Source of the DNA: Cellulosimicrobium terreum
GTDB lineage: Bacteria > Actinomycetota > Actinomycetes > Actinomycetales > Cellulomonadaceae
Assembly: GCA_014803435.1 (NCBI GenBank)
Contig: JACYFD010000001.1
Span: 186,001 to 250,000 of the forward strand
Length of the DNA: 64,000 nt
Direction of reading: 5' to 3'
The notes below the pieces were generated by a model. That model saw nothing but the letters and a program-made list of their open reading frames with translations. It was not told where the DNA came from and did not search any database. Shown here piece after piece: positions 58,798-64,000 of the stretch. The stretch's first letter is position 1; every line of letters starts with the position of its first letter. A program made the translations under genes and the position numbers.

Positions 58798-59289
58798 ATG
58801 ACCACGACGAACGAGCAGGCCGTCATCGACCAGGAGACGTTCACGGTGACCCGCACGGTGCACGTGCGCGCGACCGTGGACCGCGTCTGGGCGGCGCTCA
58901 CGCAGGAGGACCTGATCAGCCAGTGGTTCGGCCAGCGCGCCACGCTGCCGGAGCTGCGCGTCGGAGCGGAGGGGGTGTTCGGCTGGGACGGCCACCCCGA
59001 CGGCCCCGTGCGCATCGAGGAGTACGACGAGCCGTCCGTCTTCGCCATCCGTTGGGCCTCGCCGGAGGGCGAGCCGCTGCGCGAGGACAACTCGACCGTC
59101 GCACGGTTCACACTCGTGCCCGACGGCGGCGCCACCGTCCTGACCGTCGTCGAGACCGGGTTCGAGCACCAGGCCGACGCGCGCGCGGCGATGGAGGACC
59201 ACCGAGGCGGCTGGACGGCCGAGCTCGACGAGCTCGTCGACCTGCTCGAGGGTGCTGCGGTCCCTACGACCGGGCGCGCGTCGGCGTGA
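58798..59289 (+). CDS. SRPBCC (AHSA1-type) domain protein
   Basis: The 163-residue protein has the helix-grip fold of the AHSA1/START-like group. VHVRATVDRVWAALTQEDLISQWFG and LPELRVGAEGVFGWD come first, then VFAIRWASPEGEPLREDNSTVARFTLVPDGGATVLTVVETGF. It probably binds a hydrophobic ligand. GAGGAG lies 7 bp before ATG. It overlaps the ArsR gene by GTGA, an arrangement common for ArsR-controlled SRPBCC genes. Confidence 0.88.
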   Translation: MTTTNEQAVIDQETFTVTRTVHVRATVDRVWAALTQEDLISQWFGQRATLPELRVGAEGVFGWDGHPDGPVRIEEYDEPSVFAIRWASPEGEPLREDNSTVARFTLVPDGGATVLTVVETGFEHQADARAAMEDHRGGWTAELDELVDLLEGAAVPTTGRASA

Positions 59290-59612
59290 GCGCGACGTCG
59301 CCCGAGACCCTGACCCCGGTGTTCGCCGCGCTCGCGGACGACACGCGCTGGCAGATCCTCACCGAGCTGGGCCGGGCGGAGCTCTCCGCCTCCGCGCTCG
59401 CCGAGCGGCTCCCCGTGAGTCGGCAGGCGATCGCGAAGCACCTCACGGTCCTCGCCGGGGCAGGCCTTGTCGAACCCGTGCGCGCCGGCCGGGAGGTCCG
59501 CTACCACGCCCTCGGGGCTCGGCTGGCGGAGACGGCTCGCGCCCTCGACACCATCGGCGCCGGGTGGGACCGTCGTCTCGCCGCCATCACACGGATCGCG
59601 GAGTCGCCGTGA
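59286..59612 (+). CDS. ArsR family transcriptional regulator
   Basis: The 108-residue winged-helix protein has ALADDTRWQILTELGRAELSASALAERLPVSRQAIAKHLTVLAGAGLVEPVRAGREVRYH, a complete ArsR reading head and wing. No CxC or other metal-binding cysteines are present, so it senses something other than a metal. Its GTG start overlaps the SRPBCC stop. It very likely binds the two TGCAAC palindromes upstream. Confidence 0.9.
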   Translation: MSATSPETLTPVFAALADDTRWQILTELGRAELSASALAERLPVSRQAIAKHLTVLAGAGLVEPVRAGREVRYHALGARLAETARALDTIGAGWDRRLAAITRIAESP

Positions 59613-59615
59613 CGG

Positions 59616-60344
59616 TCAGACGTCGAGGGGTCCGCGGACCACCGAGTCGCCTGAGTGGGCCGGGTCGCCGTCGAAGTGCTCCTCCGACACGTCCACGACG
59701 GGGAACGCGGCGACGTCGAGCCCTGCGGGGACGTCGAACGTGCCCTCTGCGCCCTCCAGGACGCCGAGGCTCACGAGCCCGCTGACGTCCGGCGCGAGCA
59801 GCCAGACCTCGCGGAAGGTGCCCTCCGGAACGGGCGCGTCGACGGTCACGACGACCTGGCGGCGCCCGTCCGGAGTCTCCTCGAGCCGGGCCTGGCCGCT
59901 CGCGTCCGGCCAGTCCGGCAGCGGCGCGAGCTCGGCCGTCGCGAGCGTCGTCTCCGGTGGTGCCTCCTCGCGGGTGGCCCACCAGGCGCCGCCTGCCACG
60001 CCCGCGACGAGGGCGAGGCAGGCCGCGGCGGCGACGGGCAGCCAGGCCCGACGACGGCGCGGGGTCAGCGGGACGATCGTTCCCTCGTCCGTCGGGCCGC
60101 CCGTCACTCCGGTCGCGCCGCCGAGCCCGAGCTCCTCCTCGATCCGGGCCCACACGTCGGGCCCGGGCGCGACGAGCTGGCGGTCGGCGGGTTCCGCGGA
60201 CCGCGCGCCGTCGACCACGCGCGCGAGGTCGTCGACGGCGGCACCGCACGCCGGGCAGGTGGCCAGGTGGGCGCTGGCGTCGTCGTCGAGCACGTCCTCG
60301 CCGAGCGCGAGGAGTGCCAGGGTCTCGTCATCGATGTGCTGCAC
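59616..60344 (-). CDS. rskA: Anti-sigma factor (RskA-like)
   Basis: The 242-residue protein has an N-terminal zinc-binding anti-sigma motif (HLATCPACG, with an upstream His), one transmembrane helix ([21 protein letters not shown]) and an extracytoplasmic domain with [29 protein letters not shown]. This is the RskA C-terminal fold. It would hold the neighbouring SigK inactive at the membrane until proteolysis. It overlaps the sigma gene by 17 bp on the same strand, as in SigK/RskA pairs. Confidence 0.85.
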   Translation of the reverse strand: MQHIDDETLALLALGEDVLDDDASAHLATCPACGAAVDDLARVVDGARSAEPADRQLVAPGPDVWARIEEELGLGGATGVTGGPTDEGTIVPLTPRRRRAWLPVAAAACLALVAGVAGGAWWATREEAPPETTLATAELAPLPDWPDASGQARLEETPDGRRQVVVTVDAPVPEGTFREVWLLAPDVSGLVSLGVLEGAEGTFDVPAGLDVAAFPVVDVSEEHFDGDPAHSGDSVVRGPLDV

Positions 60345-60978
60345 CGTCCACCTCCATCCTGTCTCGCAGCCGGATCAGTCCGCGTCGCACGTGACTCTTG
60401 ACCGTACCGAGCGGCAGGTCCAGCTCCGCGGCGATCTGCACGTGCGTCAGGTCCCGGAAGAACGCGAGCTCGAGGATCGTGCGGCCCGGGTCGCCGAGCT
60501 CGCGCAGAGCGTCCGCGACCACGACCCGGTCCGCGACCCGGCGCACGTCGTCGTCGGTCACCGGGGGGTTCGGAGCCGACGCCGCGACGGCTTGCTCGGA
60601 GCGCCGAACCCGGGAGCGGGCCTCGTGCGCGTCGGCGACGGTGTGTCGCGTGATCCCGACGAGCCACGCGGGCAGTCGTGCGCGCCCCGGGTCGAACCGG
60701 TGCCGTCCGCGCCACGCGGCGACGAACACCTGCTGCGTGACGTCCTCCGCATCGGCCCGGTTGCCGAGCGAGCGGAGCGCGATCGTGTGCACCAGAGCGG
60801 ACCATCGGCGGTACGCCTCGCCGAGCGCGTCCTCCTCGCCGTCGGCGAACCGTCGGCCGAGGATCGAGACGTCGAGGTCGTCGACCTCGGTGTCGATGGG
60901 CTTCAGTGCCGGGCCTCCGTGCTCGGTGTCGCGCGGGTCGGGCGTGCTCGTGCTGCGATCGTAAGTCCTTCCGCCCAC
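60328..60978 (-). CDS. sigK: ECF sigma factor, SigK-like
   Basis: The 216-residue protein has region 2 ([34 protein letters not shown]) and region 4 ([48 protein letters not shown]) of extracytoplasmic-function sigma factors, close to SigK. The GTG at 60978 follows the sortase stop directly. However, a CTG at 60906 with a perfect GGAGG 7 bp upstream gives a 192-residue product with the normal ECF length, so the real start may be that CTG. The next gene encodes an RskA-like anti-sigma factor. Confidence 0.88.
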   Translation of the reverse strand: MGGRTYDRSTSTPDPRDTEHGGPALKPIDTEVDDLDVSILGRRFADGEEDALGEAYRRWSALVHTIALRSLGNRADAEDVTQQVFVAAWRGRHRFDPGRARLPAWLVGITRHTVADAHEARSRVRRSEQAVAASAPNPPVTDDDVRRVADRVVVADALRELGDPGRTILELAFFRDLTHVQIAAELDLPLGTVKSHVRRGLIRLRDRMEVDGAAHR

Positions 60979-61674
60979 TCACGCGCCGCCCGTGAGCCGG
61001 GCGGTGACGACGACGTTCTGGGTGTAGGACCGTCGACCCGGGTCCCAGTCGCCACCACACGTGACGAGGAGGAGGCGCGGCTCGCCCGCCCGGTCGAACA
61101 GCGCGTCGAGCGGGAGCTCGGGCTTCGCGACCAGCTCGACCTCCGTCACTGTGTAGTTGTGGGTGGTGCCTGCCGCGTCGTCCACGCGGATCTCGCTCCC
61201 CGTGCCGAGGTCGCGCAGCCGGGCGAACGCCCCGGCCCCCGCGAGGTCGTCCACGTGGGCGGCGAGCACGGTCGCCCCGGCAGGGCTCGCCGGGGCGGGA
61301 CCGAACCGGTACCACGCGACGGTGGTCGCGTCGTCGGGCAGCGCCATGCGCCCCTCGCCGTCGACGCCCTCGGGCACGACCGGCATGTCGAGGTCGAGCG
61401 ACGGGGCGACGACCCGGGTCGGGGCCGGCGGTGCGGGGGTGGGGGTGTCCCGCGCGGGGCGGACCGGGACGTCGGGCAGAGCACGGGTGCCCGACGTCGT
61501 CCCGTCCGCCCCGCCGGACCCCGTGCCCGGCGGGGACGGCCGGGTGGGAGTGCCCGCCGCCGGGCTCGTGGACCCGGCGGCGGACGGATCGGCGGGTGCA
61601 GGGGAGCACCCACCGACGACCAGGAGGGCCCCCGCGACCGCGGCGGTGACCACTGTCGCGAGGCGTGCCCTCAT
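60979..61674 (-). CDS. Class F sortase (lipoprotein type)
   Basis: The 231-residue protein has a lipoprotein signal (cysteine at residue 23 in LLVVGGC), then a Pro/Thr/Ser-rich linker and a class F sortase fold. The catalytic residues are all present: His140 in AAHVDD, Cys206 in LLLVTCGGDWD and Arg215 in RRSYTQNVVV. It joins protein sorting signals to cell-wall or other amines. It overlaps the DUF4397 stop by ATGA and directly precedes SigK. No sorting substrate with a clear LPxTG is seen here. Confidence 0.9.
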   Translation of the reverse strand: MRARLATVVTAAVAGALLVVGGCSPAPADPSAAGSTSPAAGTPTRPSPPGTGSGGADGTTSGTRALPDVPVRPARDTPTPAPPAPTRVVAPSLDLDMPVVPEGVDGEGRMALPDDATTVAWYRFGPAPASPAGATVLAAHVDDLAGAGAFARLRDLGTGSEIRVDDAAGTTHNYTVTEVELVAKPELPLDALFDRAGEPRLLLVTCGGDWDPGRRSYTQNVVVTARLTGGA

Positions 61675-62561
61675 GCCGAGGGGTGTCCCTTCGACGAGCG
61701 CACGTCCTCGTGGGCGTGCTGCGTGCGCCACGCGCGCGTCAGCATGACGCACGCCCCGGCGAGGAGGAGCAGGACGACGCTGGCGCCGACGGCCACGGCC
61801 ACCGTCACGTAGGTGCTGCTCGGGGACGGTGTCGCGGCCACCCCCGTCATGCCGGCCGGGACACCGGACGGCGACGAGTGCAGGCCTTCGACGGTCTGGG
61901 TGGCCAGGGCGAGGGTATCGTCGTCGAGGCTGCCCCACGCGTAGGCGATCGTGTTGACGCCCTCGGCGACGGTCACGTCGGCCGGCCCGATGACGGGATC
62001 GGTCGTGCCCGCCGCGGCGACGGACACCGAGATCGTGCCGGCCGGCAGGTCGAGGACGTCCTCGTCGGGGTTCTCCAGGCCGGTGATGACCGGGTCGTCG
62101 CCCGCGAGGACGTCGACGGCAGGAGCCGCGGCCACGTGCCGCACGGTCAGCCGGCCCTCACCCGCGGCCGTCGGGGACATGTCGTTGGTGAAGAGCGTCG
62201 CGGTGGGCGCTCCCTCGGCGTCCAGGTGCGCGACGGCGGTGTAGCTCCCACCCGCGTCGAGCGGGAGGTCGACCGGGCCGATGACGGGCTCGCTCGTGTC
62301 GGTCGCGTCCGGCGCGGTGATGGCCACGGTGTACGTCCCGGCGGGCAGGTCGAGCGGTCCGGCCAGGTCGCCCGGCTGGAAGTCGTCGAGCGTGAGCTCG
62401 TCGTCGACCCAGACGTCGACCGGCGTGTCCGGCACTCCGTGCAGGACGGAGAGCGACGCCCCGTCCTCGGTGTCGGCCGTGGCGGGGGCGACGAACGCTC
62501 CCAGGGCGACGAGTCCGACGGCGCCCGCGAGCGCGGCGCTGCGTCGTGCGGTGCGGTGCAT
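61671..62561 (-). CDS. Secreted, membrane-anchored DUF4397 protein
   Basis: The 296-residue protein has a signal peptide (residues 1-30), two DUF4397 repeats (LSVLHGVPDTPVDVWVDDELTLDDFQPGDLAGPLDLPAGTYTVAI, and LTVRHVAAAPAVDVLAGDDPVITGLENPDEDVLDLPAGTISV) and a C-terminal membrane helix (VTVAVAVGASVVLLLLAGACVM) with a polar tail. DUF4397 proteins occur widely with class F sortases. GAGGAG precedes ATG by 7 bp. It is the first gene of the SigK operon, from a SigK-type promoter. Confidence 0.85.
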   Translation of the reverse strand: MHRTARRSAALAGAVGLVALGAFVAPATADTEDGASLSVLHGVPDTPVDVWVDDELTLDDFQPGDLAGPLDLPAGTYTVAITAPDATDTSEPVIGPVDLPLDAGGSYTAVAHLDAEGAPTATLFTNDMSPTAAGEGRLTVRHVAAAPAVDVLAGDDPVITGLENPDEDVLDLPAGTISVSVAAAGTTDPVIGPADVTVAEGVNTIAYAWGSLDDDTLALATQTVEGLHSSPSGVPAGMTGVAATPSPSSTYVTVAVAVGASVVLLLLAGACVMLTRAWRTQHAHEDVRSSKGHPSA

Positions 62562-62611
62562 GGTGGTTCTCCTCGGAAGGGTGGTGTCGGCGGGATCTGC
62601 TGACACCGGTA

Positions 62612-62639
62612 CTTCCGTGGCAGGCGGGGCTACGGATGC
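62612..62639 (-). promoter_or_regulatory. SigK-type promoter of the DUF4397-sortase-SigK-RskA operon
   Basis: On the minus strand GGTGCATCC (-35 core at plus 62634-62639), 16 bp, CGGAAG (62612-62617), then 50 bp to the ATG at 62561. The 9-bp upstream element and the -10 are identical to those of the fasciclin gene. Confidence 0.75.
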
Positions 62640-62727
62640 ACCTGACGATGGATCAACCGCTGCGAAAGTTGCGTTACCTTTCCGCGATCTAGACTCCGAT
62701 CTGAACCGCGAACGTCGAAGGGGAAGC

Positions 62728-63759
62728 ATGGGCAAGGTGGCCGAGAGGGTGACTCTCGCGGAGATCGCGGGCCTCGCCGGCGTGTCGAGCGCGACGGTGT
62801 CGAAGGTGCTCAACGGCAGGGACGGCGTCGGGCAGGCGGTGCGTGAACGGGTACTGGCCCTGCTCGACGAGCACGGGTACCGGCGTCGCGGCGGGGAGCG
62901 TCGCAAGCCGGTCGGGCTGGTCGACCTGGTGATCCGCGACCTGTCGTCGCAGTGGGCGACGGAGCTCGTGCGCGGCGCCGAGGCGGAGGCCGCGCGGGCG
63001 GGTGCCGGGCTGGTCGTGACCGCGACCAACGGGCGGCGCGTCGGCAACCGGCACTGGTTCCAGCACCTCACCCAGCGCCGCACCGACGGGATCGTCATGG
63101 TCGTCTCGGAGCTGCACCCTGGCGCGGAGGACGAGCTGCGTCGCCTGAACACGCCCTTCGTCGTCGTCGACCCGGCGGGGATGGGCAACCCCGACCTCCC
63201 GACCGTCGCCGCGACCAACTGGGCCGGTGGCGTCGCCGCGACCGAGCACCTCCTGGGGCTGGGGCACACGCGCATCGGCATCATCACGGGACCGGCCGAC
63301 GTCGTGTGCGCGCGGGACCGCGTCGAGGGCTACCGCTCCGCGCTCCAACGTGCGGGACTGCCCGTGGACGAGTCCCTCGTGCGGTACGGCGACTTCCACG
63401 TCGGCGGCGGTCGACGTGGCGCAGCCGAGCTGCTCGCCCTCCCGGACCCGCCGACCGCGATCTTCGCCGGCTGCGACGAGCAGGCGAGCGGCGTCTACGA
63501 GGTCGCGCGCGAGCGCGGCCTGCGGGTCCCCGAGGACCTGAGTGTCGTCGGGTTCGACGACATCGCGCTGTGCCACTGGGTCTCGCCCAAGCTCACGACC
63601 GTGCGCCAGCCCCTGCACGAGATGGCGCGCGAGGCGACGCGCATGGTCCTCGACCTCGGTCGTGCCGACGGCGCGACCGCGACCCGCCTCGAGCTCGCGA
63701 CGAGCCTCGTCGTGCGGGAGTCGACCGCGCCGCCGCGGAAGGCCCCCGCACGAGGTTGA
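62728..63759 (+). CDS. LacI family transcriptional regulator
   Basis: The 343-residue protein has the N-terminal LacI helix-turn-helix (VTLAEIAGLAGVSSATVSKVLNGRDGVGQAVRERV) and a periplasmic-binding-like sugar domain. QHLTQRRTDGIVMVVSE, ATNWAGGVAATEHLLGLGHTRIGIITGP and DLSVVGFDDIALCHWVSPKLTTVRQPLHEM are typical. AAGGGGAA lies before ATG. No sugar gene is adjacent in the window, so its target is probably distant; the GGAAAGCGCTTGCC and TTGACAGCG boxes of this window are candidates. Confidence 0.9.
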   Translation: MGKVAERVTLAEIAGLAGVSSATVSKVLNGRDGVGQAVRERVLALLDEHGYRRRGGERRKPVGLVDLVIRDLSSQWATELVRGAEAEAARAGAGLVVTATNGRRVGNRHWFQHLTQRRTDGIVMVVSELHPGAEDELRRLNTPFVVVDPAGMGNPDLPTVAATNWAGGVAATEHLLGLGHTRIGIITGPADVVCARDRVEGYRSALQRAGLPVDESLVRYGDFHVGGGRRGAAELLALPDPPTAIFAGCDEQASGVYEVARERGLRVPEDLSVVGFDDIALCHWVSPKLTTVRQPLHEMAREATRMVLDLGRADGATATRLELATSLVVRESTAPPRKAPARG

Positions 63760-63775
63760 GTTGTGGACGGGTGGC

Positions 63776-64000
63776 TCAGCCGGCGCGCTCGGGGACGCCG
63801 AGCGAGGTGAGGAGTGCGACGACGCGGACGCGGATCTCGTCGCGGACGGTGCGGACGGCGTCGATGTCCAACCCCGCTGGGTCGTCGAGGACCCAGTCCT
63901 CGTACCGCGTGCCCGGGTAGAAGGGGCAGGCGTCGCCGCAGCCCATGGTGACGACGACGTCGGAGGCCTGGACGGCCTCGGGTGTCAGGACCTTGGGCTG
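63776..64000 (-). CDS. arsC: Arsenate reductase (ArsC, thioredoxin-type), C-terminal end (partial)
   Basis: The minus strand runs in from the window edge and ends at 63776. The visible 74 residues read SDVVVTMGCGDACPFYPGTRYEDWVLDDPAG, then DIDAVRTVRDEIRVRVVALL. The CGDACPFYPG stretch contains the second and third redox cysteines of the thioredoxin-coupled low-molecular-weight phosphatase-type ArsC. The N-terminal phosphate loop lies outside the window. It reduces arsenate to arsenite. Confidence 0.85.
   Translation of the reverse strand, partial: QPKVLTPEAVQASDVVVTMGCGDACPFYPGTRYEDWVLDDPAGLDIDAVRTVRDEIRVRVVALLTSLGVPERAG

Noticed and set aside
62670-62727. GCGAAAG...CTTTCCGC as the LacI self-operator
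   Set aside because: The arms are unequal and the centre is not CG-symmetric, so the match is too weak to call.
1-64000. tRNA, rRNA, CRISPR, insertion sequences, prophage
   Set aside because: No tRNA arm patterns, no regular spaced repeats, and no transposase or integrase motifs were found on either strand by reading. A covariance-model search would be decisive.

Overview
The window is 64 kb of very G+C-rich DNA with short intergenic gaps, GTG/TTG starts, many 1-4 bp start/stop overlaps, twin-arginine signals, a SigK/anti-SigK pair, a class F sortase and ROK/LacI sugar regulators. This fits a free-living, polysaccharide-degrading actinomycete of the Micrococcales (Cellulomonadaceae/Promicromonosporaceae type, for example Cellulosimicrobium, Isoptericola or Cellulomonas). 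The placement is inferred from gene content only. No rRNA, tRNA, CRISPR array, phage, transposon or replication origin was seen.

Layout. 1-4.4 kb: end of a YCII-domain gene, an S66 peptidase and acetyltransferase pair, a small membrane protein, and a MATE exporter with its MarR regulator. 4.5-31 kb: a carbohydrate-degradation locus. It has a secreted multidomain sugar dehydrogenase/TIM-barrel protein, a secreted propeller protein, a secreted 3-keto-disaccharide-hydrolase-like protein, a GH39 enzyme followed by a ROK regulator, and a mannonate-dehydratase-like enolase divergent from a long operon. That operon encodes an ABC sugar importer (no ATPase), an epimerase/dehydrogenase, a 1412-residue beta-helix protein, a DUF4432 mutarotase-like protein, ThuA, Gfo/Idh/MocA and a GH71/99-like protein. 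31-38.8 kb: a DUF4143 ATPase, an SDR plus FAD-dehydrogenase operon, glutaminase, an MFS exporter and a DUF2255 protein. 38.8-43.8 kb: three oxidoreductases, a flavodoxin lipoprotein and an MmyB-type regulator, apparently one regulon. 43.8-49.5 kb: an SDR remnant, a ClC-like channel and four poorly known proteins. 49.5-55.6 kb: a 2023-residue secreted PKD/VWA surface protein. 55.6-64 kb: a DHFR-like reductase, a GDPD with a broken ugpB remnant, a TusA-like protein, a fasciclin protein, an SRPBCC/ArsR pair, a DUF4397-sortase-SigK-RskA operon, a LacI regulator and the end of an arsenate reductase.

How it may work together. Secreted lyase-like, GH39 and GH99-like enzymes would release oligosaccharides, and the ABC system would import them. 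The sugar dehydrogenase, DUF1080, xylose-isomerase-like, ThuA and Gfo/Idh/MocA families are those repeatedly associated with oxidised (3-keto) sugar metabolism, so the locus may include a partly extracellular oxidise-then-cleave route. This is a hypothesis. Four of the secreted proteins end in the same roughly 90-residue domain with the C-terminus Cys-Gly, which I cannot name.

Three regulatory patterns are visible directly in the DNA. (1) A 20-bp box, then exactly 19 bp, then TACCGT, then 7 bp, then ATG precedes three genes around the MmyB-type regulator. (2) GGTGCATCC-N16-CGGAAG, close to the known SigK promoter, precedes both the fasciclin gene and the DUF4397-sortase-SigK-RskA operon. (3) CATCNNNTTGATTTAT precedes both the GH39-ROK pair and the ABC operon.
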